Assembly: GCF_000428945.1 (NCBI RefSeq)
Contig: NZ_AUAX01000018.1
Location: forward strand, 186,001-250,000
Origin: Hamadaea tsunoensis DSM 44101
GTDB lineage: Bacteria > Actinomycetota > Actinomycetes > Mycobacteriales > Micromonosporaceae
DNA length: 64,000 nucleotides
Reading direction: 5' to 3'
The notes beneath the pieces were generated by a model that did no database searches, was not told where the DNA came from, and worked only from the letters and a program-made list of their open reading frames with translations. Each line of letters starts with the position of its first letter. The first letter of the stretch is position 1. The translations under genes were made by a program, and so were the position numbers. Below, one piece after another: positions 26,449 through 33,915 of the stretch.

Positions 26449-27492
26449 TTATACGCTGAAGTCCACGGTGAACGGGCTGTCGAACGCCGCCGAGCCCTGC
26501 CAGCACTGGACGACGACGCCCGTGATCCACCAGAACACGACCCCGCACCGTTCCATGCCGAAGCTGTACGCGCTCACGTGGACGCTCCCGCCGGTCAACG
26601 GCTGTCCCGGCATCGTGACCACCGACCGCCCGACCCCGGTACGCGTGACCGTCATCGCCGAGCCCGTCGTGTTGTACGAGGTCGTCGGCGTGTACGGCGT
26701 GGTCCGGCTGAGCGGCGCCGGCGGGTCGATCCGCGCGTACGCGGCGGGCACGTGCCCGAGGAACCCGGTCGTGATGGACGTCGTGAGGGTGAAGTACGCG
26801 TCGACCGGCGCGCTCGCGGCGTCGACGCACTGGACGAACACGGTGCCGCCGAAGTCCGGGTAGCCGGGGGAGGCGAAGCTGGCGATCGAGCACGGGTTGG
26901 CGGCGTACCCGTACCCGGTCACCTGGACGTCCCCGACGCCCCGGACGCCGGCCACGGTCACCCGGTAGTCGCCGGTCCCGAGCCGCTGGATCGTGCTCAG
27001 CTGCCCCGACGAGTTGTACTGGTAGGTCGCCGTCGGCGTGTAGGCGGCCGCCCCCGGCTGATCCGCGAACAGGTACGCGTACTCCGGGGCGGCCGGGCGG
27101 TTGGTGAAGGCGGCCGTGAACTGGGTGTCGGCGTACGCGGTGCCGTGGAAGCAGTAGACCCGGATCTTCAGGAGGTCGCCGGACCAGGTCCAGAAGCCGA
27201 TCTGGCAGGTGTTGCCCGACGAGCCGTACGCCGTCGCGTGCGCCACGCCGCCGCTCGTACCGAGCCCGGGCAGCTGGACCTCGTACTGGCCGGCGGCGAG
27301 GCGGACCACGTGGTTGACGCCGCCGGTCGAGTTGAAGCTGTAGGCCGCGGCCGGGTCGTAGGCCGCCGCCGACGGCTGGTCCGCCCACAGGTACGCGTAC
27401 CCGGAAGCGGCGCCCGCCTGGGCGGTCGACGGAGTCAGCAGGACGCCCAGCACTCCGGCCAGGCTCAGGAGGAACGCGCTCGTACGCCGCAC
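26449..27492 (-). CDS. Secreted protein made of three internal repeats
   Basis: 347 residues. A Sec signal peptide (about 1-26, ending TAQA) precedes three tandem units of about 105 residues. Each starts with a YAY(L/A) segment such as GYAYLWADQPSAAAY, EYAYLFADQPGAAAY or PAAYARIDPPAPLSR. Each continues with Y.YN(S/T).G, a GxG.Y.V..PG segment and GG..H.(T/S)AYG, then a cysteine pair in C.(I/V).FW... and (V)QC. Two cysteines per unit suggest one disulfide each. The family is unknown to me; such repeats often make beta-rich surface or cell-wall binding proteins. Single gene; the stop is followed by a short inverted repeat (26403-26432) that could terminate it. Confidence 0.8.
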   Translation of the reverse strand: MRRTSAFLLSLAGVLGVLLTPSTAQAGAASGYAYLWADQPSAAAYDPAAAYSFNSTGGVNHVVRLAAGQYEVQLPGLGTSGGVAHATAYGSSGNTCQIGFWTWSGDLLKIRVYCFHGTAYADTQFTAAFTNRPAAPEYAYLFADQPGAAAYTPTATYQYNSSGQLSTIQRLGTGDYRVTVAGVRGVGDVQVTGYGYAANPCSIASFASPGYPDFGGTVFVQCVDAASAPVDAYFTLTTSITTGFLGHVPAAYARIDPPAPLSRTTPYTPTTSYNTTGSAMTVTRTGVGRSVVTMPGQPLTGGSVHVSAYSFGMERCGVVFWWITGVVVQCWQGSAAFDSPFTVDFSV

Positions 27493-27553
27493 AGGCGCAG
27501 TATGCGTACGGCGGGGAGGTTGTGGGGTCGTTGTGTCGCCAGCGCGACGGACC

Positions 27554-28219
27554 TCAGCCCGGCAGGCGGGCGATGCCGGCGAGGATGAGGTCGACGCCGG
27601 CGAGGAACTGGGCGCGGTCGTCGTGCCGGGGCAGCTGGTCGGCGATCTCGTGCAGGAACGGGTACTCGTCGGGGTCGAGGGTCCGCCAGGCGGCCGCCTC
27701 GGCCGCGAGGATCGCGGTGCGGTCGCCGCCCGGCGGCTGCGTACGCGCGTTCGCGGCGTTCTGCCGGCTGCTGCCGATGATGTAGTTCAGCAGCGCCGAT
27801 GCCGAGGTGAACCGGTCCGCCGCCGGTACGCCGAGCGCCAGGGTCTGCTGCCCGAGCCGTTCGAGGATCCGCCGCATCGCCGGCTGGGCCGGGGCCCGGG
27901 AGAGCTGCGCGCCGGCCCAGGGATGCTCGTCGACGGCGTCGAAGACGGCGAGCGCGACCGCGCGGACGGCCTGCGCCGGGTCGGCGGCGTCGGGCCGGCC
28001 GGTCGCGCCGGCGAGGACCGCCTCGGTGGCGGCGACCAGCAGCTCGTTCTTGTTCGCCACGTGCCAGTAGATCGCGCCGGGACCGGTCGCCAGGCGGGCG
28101 CTGAGCGCGCGGAAGGTCAGCCCGTCCTCGCCGTCCGCGTCGAGAAGGGTGATCGCCGCGGCGACGATGCGCTCGCGCGACAGCGCCTGCTCGCGCCGCT
28201 CCGTGGTTCTCCCTGCCAT
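27554..28219 (-). CDS. TetR-family regulator with TetR_C-type domain
   Basis: 221 residues from ATG 28219. The helix-turn-helix (about 15-62) reads RERIVAAAITLLDADGEDGL, TFRALSARL, GPGAIYWHVANKNELL, typical of the TetR subgroup whose C-terminal domain resembles TetR itself (LGVPAADRFTSASALLNYII). An in-frame start 120 nt upstream was rejected because it would run through the palindrome at 28235-28259, the likely operator. The gene is divergent from the M23/propeller gene, so it may control that gene as well as itself. Effector unknown. Confidence 0.87.
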   Translation of the reverse strand: MAGRTTERREQALSRERIVAAAITLLDADGEDGLTFRALSARLATGPGAIYWHVANKNELLVAATEAVLAGATGRPDAADPAQAVRAVALAVFDAVDEHPWAGAQLSRAPAQPAMRRILERLGQQTLALGVPAADRFTSASALLNYIIGSSRQNAANARTQPPGGDRTAILAAEAAAWRTLDPDEYPFLHEIADQLPRHDDRAQFLAGVDLILAGIARLPG

Positions 28220-28234
28220 GCATCCATCCTGGCA

Positions 28235-28259
28235 CGGCTTGGAACGTCGTTCCAAGCCG
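28235..28259. promoter_or_regulatory. 25-bp perfect palindrome, likely TetR operator
   Basis: Twelve-base arms (CGGCTTGGAACG and complement) around a central T, 15 bp upstream of the tetR start codon in the divergent promoter region shared with the gene at 28366. Length and position fit an autoregulatory TetR operator. The M23 gene start lies 106 bp to the other side. Confidence 0.75.
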
Positions 28260-28365
28260 GCTGGAAAGCAGGCCCGCATCTTCGCGGATCCGTGGGGTTG
28301 GCAATAGATCAACGTAACTTTAATCTCAGGCTCCGACACCCCCTGAACCCCCGAGGGAGCCGTAC

Positions 28366-29829
28366 ATGGGCCTCGCCCGCCGCGATGTTCTTCGTCTCGC
28401 CGCCACCACCGGAGCCGCCGCCCTGGGAGCGACCGCCGGCGGCATCCTCCTGGCCACCCCCGCCTTCGCCTTCCCCGCCGTCTACAACCCCTTCGCCGGC
28501 TACCCGATCAGCGACGGGTGGCAGGACCACATCAACCGGGGCTCGCTCGGCGGCATCGACTTCGTCATGCCCGTCGGCACGCCGCTGCCCGCCTGCGGCG
28601 CCGGCGTCGTCACCAACATCCCGGAGAACGGGACCGGCGGCAACACCGTCACCATCGACCTCGGCGAGGGCTACCGCAGCCAGTACATGCACCTCTCGCA
28701 GTTCCTGCTCGCCAACGGCACCGCCGTCGGCCCCGGCGCCATCGTGGGCCTGTCCGGCGGGGCGGCCGGCGCACCGGGTTCCGGCAGCTCCACCGGCCCG
28801 CACTGCCACTGGCACATGATCGACCCCAGCGGTACGCGGATCGACCCGCTCGCGTACATCGCGGCGCATCCGGGGTCGCCGGCTCCCACGTCGGGCCCGA
28901 TGTACCACGAGATCCGGGCGGCGAGCGGGGCGTGGAGCGGATTCCAGCCGCTGAACGGATACCTGACGACGCTGCCGGGCAACGCGAAGGACATGGCGAT
29001 CGCCGGGTTCGCCGACGGCAGCGCCCAGGTCGCGATCATCGGCGCCGACGACTGCGTGTACCACCGCGTACGCAACGCCAACGCGACCTGGTCGTCGTTC
29101 CAGCCGGTCGTCGGGGTCGGGACGACCAGCGCCGCCAAGGCCAAGCGGATCAGCCTGGCGGCCCTGCCGGACGGGAGCGCGCAGCTGCTCATGATCGGCG
29201 CCGACGGGACCGTCTACCACCGCGTACGCAACGCCAACGGCACGTGGCAGGACTTCACCCGGGTCAGCGGCTACCAGACGACGGCACCGGCCGGCGCCAA
29301 GGACGTCGCGATCTGCGGGATGCCCGACGGCTCCGCCCAGGTGCTCATCGTCGGCATGGACGACGGGATCTACCACCGCGTACGCGGCGCCGGCGGCAGC
29401 TGGTCCGCCTTCGGGCCGCTGAACGGCAACGGCACCACCGCGACCGCGCTCGGCAGCGCCGTCGCGATCACGGGCCTGCCCGACGGCTCCTCGCAGACGG
29501 TCATCGCGGGCGGTGGCGGCGCCCTGCACCACCGCATCCGGTACGCCAACGGCACCTGGTCGGCGTTCCAGCCGGTCCCCGGAGTCGGGACGACGGCCCC
29601 GGCGGTCGCCCAGGACGTCTCGATCGCCGGCACGGCCGACGGTGCGGCGCAGGTCGTGATCATCGGTGCCGACGACGCCGTCTACCACCGGATCCGGGCC
29701 GCGAACGGGACCTGGAGCGCGTTCGGCACCCTGCCCGGCAACGGTACGCCGACCCCCGCGAAGGGCAGCCGCGTGTCGATCGCCGGGATGCCGGGCAACG
29801 TGGCGCAACTGGTGATCGTCGGCCGCTGA
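28366..29829 (+). CDS. Tat-exported M23-like protein with C-terminal beta-propeller
   Basis: 487 residues. The signal peptide carries RRDVLRLAA, a twin-arginine motif, and ends TPAFA. An M23 (lysostaphin-like) domain covers about 35-180: GGIDFVMPVGTPLPA, SQYMHLSQF, GPHCHWHMIDP. The first zinc-ligand histidine expected four residues before the aspartate (HxxxD) is leucine (SLGGID), so peptidase activity is doubtful. Residues about 190-487 are six repeats of about 50 residues with (V/I)YHR(V/I)R.ANGTWS.F and DGSAQ(V/L)..(I/V)G, a PLL/tachylectin-like six-bladed propeller probably binding sugars. A GAGGGAG ribosome binding site precedes the start. Likely role: cell-wall binding. The TetR gene upstream may regulate it. 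Confidence 0.85.
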   Translation: MGLARRDVLRLAATTGAAALGATAGGILLATPAFAFPAVYNPFAGYPISDGWQDHINRGSLGGIDFVMPVGTPLPACGAGVVTNIPENGTGGNTVTIDLGEGYRSQYMHLSQFLLANGTAVGPGAIVGLSGGAAGAPGSGSSTGPHCHWHMIDPSGTRIDPLAYIAAHPGSPAPTSGPMYHEIRAASGAWSGFQPLNGYLTTLPGNAKDMAIAGFADGSAQVAIIGADDCVYHRVRNANATWSSFQPVVGVGTTSAAKAKRISLAALPDGSAQLLMIGADGTVYHRVRNANGTWQDFTRVSGYQTTAPAGAKDVAICGMPDGSAQVLIVGMDDGIYHRVRGAGGSWSAFGPLNGNGTTATALGSAVAITGLPDGSSQTVIAGGGGALHHRIRYANGTWSAFQPVPGVGTTAPAVAQDVSIAGTADGAAQVVIIGADDAVYHRIRAANGTWSAFGTLPGNGTPTPAKGSRVSIAGMPGNVAQLVIVGR

Positions 29830-29857
29830 GCACGGCGGAACGCGGCGTCCCCGTTCG

Positions 29858-30214
29858 TCAGGAGGCGCCGCATTCCCGTGCGGAAAGGCCGGTCGCCGTC
29901 GGCCCGGAGACCGCGCCCGGCGGGATCCAGGCGCAGAAGTTGTTGCTGCCGTAGTTGCGGCCGTAGTGGTAGCCGCTGGCCGTGGTCTCGTGGACGCCGA
30001 ACGACGTGCCCGCGCGGGCGATCCCGACGAAGTAGCCGCACGGCTTGTTCTGCAGCCACGTGCCCGCGGGGATCGTGCCGGTGTTGCCGCACGCGGCCGC
30101 CGGCTTCGGGGCGTTGGCGATGATCGTGTGGCGGTTCACCGCCCAGGCCGGATGGGCCGCGGCCGCCCCGACGGTCAGGACGGCCGCGATCAGCACGGCG
30201 AAGCGCTTCAGCAC
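29858..30214 (-). CDS. Small secreted protein, SH3-like group, third of three
   Basis: 118 residues from GTG 30214, which lies inside the last codons of the upstream gene (7-nt overlap), indicating coupled translation. Signal peptide to about residue 25 (AAAHPAWA). The mature part has CGNTGTIPAGTWLQNKPCGY, GTSFGVHETTASGYHYGRNY, NNFCAWIPPGAV and a C-terminal REC, giving four cysteines. The glycine/tyrosine-rich beta pattern resembles the preceding two genes. Function unknown; probably an extracellular protein produced together with its neighbours. Confidence 0.72.
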   Translation of the reverse strand: MLKRFAVLIAAVLTVGAAAAHPAWAVNRHTIIANAPKPAAACGNTGTIPAGTWLQNKPCGYFVGIARAGTSFGVHETTASGYHYGRNYGSNNFCAWIPPGAVSGPTATGLSARECGAS

Positions 30215-30516
30215 TGGCCGCTGCTGTTCGTCAGTGCGCTGTAGGACACCCAGCCCCAGACGTTCTCCCCGCCGTACGCGAACCCGTACGCCCACTGGTA
30301 GCCGTTGATGGTCGCGCTGTGGTCGTAGTCGAACGATTCACCCTGGTAGAGGATGGCGATCGCGGCGCTCCCGGGGGCCGAGCGCACCCAGACGTTCTGG
30401 GCGCAGACCGTCCGGCGTTCGAGGGCCAGGGCCGGGCCGGCGGTGGCCGCGACGACGGTACCGGTGAGCACGGTCGTGGCCGCCGCCGCGAGGGCGAGCT
30501 TGCGCATGGTCTTCAT
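30208..30516 (-). CDS. Small secreted SH3-like protein, second of three
   Basis: 102 residues with a signal peptide (about 1-32, ending ALA). Mature segment: CAQNVWVRSAPGSAAIAIL, YQGESFDYDHSATINGYQWA, YGGENVWGWVSYSALTNSSG and C-terminal QC. The order 'vRsaPg...a.l..G..f......ngyqWa.G.......GWV' is that of bacterial SH3 domains, which often bind peptidoglycan cross-bridges. Two cysteines may close the domain. It lies 13 nt after the 30530 gene and overlaps the next one, so the three form an operon. Confidence 0.75.
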   Translation of the reverse strand: MKTMRKLALAAAATTVLTGTVVAATAGPALALERRTVCAQNVWVRSAPGSAAIAILYQGESFDYDHSATINGYQWAYGFAYGGENVWGWVSYSALTNSSGQC

Positions 30517-30529
30517 GTGTCCTCCGGTC

Positions 30530-30862
30530 TCAGTGGTACGGGCAGCTGGTGGCGTTGCTGGAGTTGCCCAGGTCCTGGGCGAGGATGCCGAGCGGGACGT
30601 AGCCGGCGATGCCCGGATTGCCGCGTACGTAGCCGAGGCTCCAGTTGCCGCTGGTCGAGTAGTGGTGCCAGACGTCGTAGTAGGACACCCAGCCCACCCG
30701 GGTGGAGTTCACCGACGCGCTGGAGTAGACGTCGTGCCCCTGGCTGACACAGAAGTTGGTGCCCACCTGCGCGCTGGCCGGCGAGGCGGCGACGGTCGCG
30801 GCGATGGCCGCCGCCACCACCGCGACCCCGGCCCGGCGCAGCAGGCCCTTCGGTACGCTCAT
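30530..30862 (-). CDS. Small secreted protein, first of three
   Basis: 110 residues from ATG 30862, preceded by AAGGAAGAG; a start five codons upstream is possible but would place the ribosome binding site inside the gene. Signal peptide to about residue 31 (SPASA). Mature part: NFCVSQGHDVYSSASVNST, RVGWVSYYDVWHHYSTSGNW, LGYVRGNPGIAGYVPLGIL and a final TSCPYH. The pattern matches an SH3-like fold closed by a disulfide. First gene of the three-gene secreted set, and divergent from the HTH-NB-ARC-TPR gene at 30987. Confidence 0.72.
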   Translation of the reverse strand: MSVPKGLLRRAGVAVVAAAIAATVAASPASAQVGTNFCVSQGHDVYSSASVNSTRVGWVSYYDVWHHYSTSGNWSLGYVRGNPGIAGYVPLGILAQDLGNSSNATSCPYH

Positions 30863-30986
30863 GCGCTCTTCCTTCACGAGCTGTGGCCCGCCCGGCGGCG
30901 AGCCGACTGCGTTGATCGTCGCGCGTCGATGCCTACCCTGATAGCGTCATTGGGACGGATTAGGACAACGCCGGACGGAGCTGCCT

Positions 30987-33200
30987 GTGGACGACCCCGT
31001 ACGCGCGCTCGGCCGCCGCCTCGACGCCGCCCGCCGGCGCCGGGGCTGGACGTTCCGGGAGTTCGCCCGGCACACGGGGCTGTCCAAGAGCACGCTGCAG
31101 TACCTGGTCCGGACGCGGCGGACGGCGCCGGAGTATCACGAGCTGACGGCGCTGGTGGGCAAGCTCGGGGAGCCCTGGACCGACGAGTGGGAGCAGCTGT
31201 GGCAGCGGGCGGCCAACGGCCCGGACGGCACCGGTCCCCGCCCGGCGCAGCTGCCGGCCGAACCGACGGCGTTCACCGGCCGCCGAAGCGAACTCGCCGA
31301 CCTCGACCGGTACGCCGCGGCCGGCCGGCTGACCGTCCTGTGCGGGACGGCCGGGGTGGGCAAGACCGCGCTCGCGCTGCGCTGGGCGCACACGGTCCGG
31401 ACGGCGTACCCCGACGGGCAGCTCTACGTGAACCTGCGCGGCTACGATCCCGGCCGCCCCGTGACCGCCGCCGACGCCCTCGGCGGCTTCCTGCGGTCGC
31501 TCGGCGTCGACGGCCGCTCCCTGCCGCCCGGTGCCGACGAGCGGGCCGCCCTGCTGCGTACGCTGCTGGCCGGCAAGCGGCTGCTCCTCCTGCTCGACAA
31601 CGCCTCCACAGTGGAGCAGGTCCGGCCGCTGCTGCCCGGCGCCGGCGCCTGCTTCGTCCTCGTCACCAGCCGCGACGAGCTGCCGGGCCTCGCCGCCCGC
31701 GACGGTGCGGCCCGGGTCGAGGTGGCCCCGTTCGCCACCGACACGGCGACCACGCTGCTGCGCCTGCTCATCGGCCCCCGGGTCGCCGCCGACCCGGCCG
31801 CGGCCGCCGCGCTCGCCGCGCAGTGCGCCGGCCTGCCCCTCGCCCTGCGGGTCGCCGCGGAACTCGCCGCCGGCCGCCCCGCGGCGCCGCTGGCCGACCT
31901 GGTCGCCGAGCTCGCCGACGAGCGCTGCCGGCTCGACCTGCTCGACGCTGGCGGCGATCCGCACAGTGTCGTGCGCGGCGTGCTCTCCTGGTCCTACCGC
32001 GGGCTGCCCGTCGAGACCGCGCGGGCCTTCCGGCGCCTCGGCCTGCATCCCGGCCGCACGTTCGGCGCCGGGGCGGCCGTCACCCTGACCGGTTCGCGCG
32101 CGCTCCTCGACGATCTCGTCCGCGCGCACCTCGTGTACCGCTCCGGTCCCACTCGCTACGGGCTGCACGACCTCCTGCGCGCGTACGCGGCGGAGCTGAC
32201 CCGAACCGTCGACTCGGGACGGATCCGGCGGGCGGGCGTACGCCGCATCCTCGACTACTACCTGCACAGCGCGTACGCGGCGAACGTGGCCCTGGAACCC
32301 AACCGGCTGCCGATCAGCCTGCCGCGGGCAGCCCGGTCCGTCCGTCCGCGCTCGTTCGCCACCGCCCCCGACGCGCTGGCCTGGTTCGCCGCCGAGCACG
32401 ACAACTTGATGGCGGCCGTCGACACCGCGCGTACCGGCGGGTTCGACGAGCACACGTGGCGGCTGGCCTGGACGCTGATGACCTACTTCGAGCGCCGGGG
32501 GCACTGGCGCGCGTACGCGGCCACGCACCAGGTCGGGCTGGCGGCGGCCGTCCGGCTCGGGGACACCCCCGGACAGGCCCACGCGCACCGCTGCCTCGCC
32601 CGCGCGTACGCCCGGCTGGAACGGCTCGACGACGCCGAGAAGCATTCGCGCCAGGCCCTCGAACTCTACGAACTCCTCGGTGACGAGCGGGGGTGCGCGC
32701 GTACGCTGCTGAATCTGAGCGGGCTGGCGGGGCGCCGCGGGCGGCACGCGGAGGCGATGACCGACGACCGCCGGGCGCTGGAGCTGTTCCGCGCGGCCGG
32801 GGACCGGCACGGGGAAGCCTTGGCGCTCAACCAGATCAGCTGCGATCACAGCGCGCTGGGCGAGCATGCCGCGGCGCTGGAGCACGGGCGGCTGGCGCTG
32901 GAGCGCTTCGCCGAGTTCGCCGACGAGCCGGGGCAGGCCGCCGCGTGGGACACGCTGGGCGTGGCCCACCACGCCCGGGCCGCGTACGCCGATGCGGCCG
33001 CCTGCTACGCCCGTGCGCTCGCCCTGTTCCGCGGCCTGGGCGACCGCGGTGCCGAGGCCGACACGCTGACCAATCTCGGCGACACGCACGCGGCCGCGGG
33101 GGAGCGGGGTCAGGCGAGGCTGGCCTGGCGTGACGCTCTGGGCATCTACGAGGCCACCGGCCACGCGCGGGCCGCCGACCTGCAGGCGCGCCTCGCCTGA
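30987..33200 (+). CDS. XRE-HTH/NB-ARC/TPR STAND regulator
   Basis: 737 residues. A helix-turn-helix of the XRE type (about 5-60, TFREFARHTGLSKSTLQYLV) precedes an NB-ARC ATPase core (about 90-370): Walker A GTAGVGKTALALR (K126), Walker B LLLLLDNAST, GLPLALRVAAEL. A TPR array fills about 480-737 (DDAEKHSRQALELYELLGDE, HAEAMTDDRRALELFRAAGD). This is the architecture of actinobacterial AfsR relatives in which the winged helix and BTAD are replaced by an XRE domain. Start GTG 30987 lacks a strong ribosome binding site. It is divergent from three small secreted proteins, which may be its targets. STAND proteins of this type also occur in phage defence, so that role cannot be excluded. Confidence 0.88.
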   Translation: MDDPVRALGRRLDAARRRRGWTFREFARHTGLSKSTLQYLVRTRRTAPEYHELTALVGKLGEPWTDEWEQLWQRAANGPDGTGPRPAQLPAEPTAFTGRRSELADLDRYAAAGRLTVLCGTAGVGKTALALRWAHTVRTAYPDGQLYVNLRGYDPGRPVTAADALGGFLRSLGVDGRSLPPGADERAALLRTLLAGKRLLLLLDNASTVEQVRPLLPGAGACFVLVTSRDELPGLAARDGAARVEVAPFATDTATTLLRLLIGPRVAADPAAAAALAAQCAGLPLALRVAAELAAGRPAAPLADLVAELADERCRLDLLDAGGDPHSVVRGVLSWSYRGLPVETARAFRRLGLHPGRTFGAGAAVTLTGSRALLDDLVRAHLVYRSGPTRYGLHDLLRAYAAELTRTVDSGRIRRAGVRRILDYYLHSAYAANVALEPNRLPISLPRAARSVRPRSFATAPDALAWFAAEHDNLMAAVDTARTGGFDEHTWRLAWTLMTYFERRGHWRAYAATHQVGLAAAVRLGDTPGQAHAHRCLARAYARLERLDDAEKHSRQALELYELLGDERGCARTLLNLSGLAGRRGRHAEAMTDDRRALELFRAAGDRHGEALALNQISCDHSALGEHAAALEHGRLALERFAEFADEPGQAAAWDTLGVAHHARAAYADAAACYARALALFRGLGDRGAEADTLTNLGDTHAAAGERGQARLAWRDALGIYEATGHARAADLQARLA

Positions 33201-33281
33201 GCTAATTCCGGCATCTGCCGCATATGCCGCGCCCGGCCAGGCAGAATGCGGTCAGAGGTACGCGACGCGAAGGAGTACCCG

Positions 33282-33830
33282 GTGGCCTTCCCGGACGACC
33301 AGCTCACAGCCGACGAGCACGTCATCCTGCACCTGCGGCCGCACTGGAAGGTGCTGTTCGGCCGGGTGCTGCTGGCCGTGCTGGCGATGGTGCTCGTGCT
33401 AGCCGTCGCGCTCTGGATCGGCAACCAGTACGTCGTCGGCATCGGCGCCATCCTCGCGGTGCTGGCGGTGGTCTGGCTCGCGGTCTGGCCCTGGGTGGAC
33501 TGGCGCAGCACGCACTACGTGTTCACCAACGAGCGCGTGATGCTGCGTTCCGGTGTCGTACGCCGAGACCGCCGCGACATCCCGCTCAACCGGATCAACG
33601 ACCACTCGACGAGCCAGACCGTGCTGGACCGGATGCTCGGCTGCGGCACGATGGTCATCGAGTCGGCGGGCGAGCGGGGGCAGTCGGTCCTGCGGGCGCT
33701 GCCCGACATCGACAAGGTGCAGAACGAGCTCAACGAGATCATCGACCAGGCGGTCGCGGGACCGCCGCAGCGACGTATCGACGCGCCGCCCGCGCCTGAG
33801 GGCAGCCCCGCGGCCCATCCCCAGCAGTAG
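33282..33830 (+). CDS. Membrane protein with bacterial PH domain (YdbS/bPH2-like)
   Basis: 182 residues. GTG 33282 is chosen because AAGGAG lies 6 nt before it; an ATG 36 nt upstream has no such signal. Two membrane helices (about 25-47 and 50-68) are followed by a bPH2 domain: DWRSTHYVFTNERVMLRSG, RRDRRDIPLNRINDHSTSQT, LGCGTMVIESAGERGQSVL, ending in a proline-rich tail. Such proteins are widespread in actinobacteria and their biochemical role is unclear; a membrane-associated scaffolding role is usually suggested. It follows the STAND regulator by 81 bp on the same strand. Confidence 0.88.
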   Translation: MAFPDDQLTADEHVILHLRPHWKVLFGRVLLAVLAMVLVLAVALWIGNQYVVGIGAILAVLAVVWLAVWPWVDWRSTHYVFTNERVMLRSGVVRRDRRDIPLNRINDHSTSQTVLDRMLGCGTMVIESAGERGQSVLRALPDIDKVQNELNEIIDQAVAGPPQRRIDAPPAPEGSPAAHPQQ

Positions 33831-33915
33831 GGTCAATCCCCAGCAGCTGTCAGCCGCCGCCGCGTTCTGTCGGTGGCCGGTGGCATGATCCCCGCGACCA
33901 CGGGGAGATGATCAC

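Noticed and set aside
30987-33200. Calling the STAND protein an antiphage defence gene
   Set aside because: The XRE domain and neighbours fit a transcriptional regulator equally well or better, and no defence gene lies next to it.
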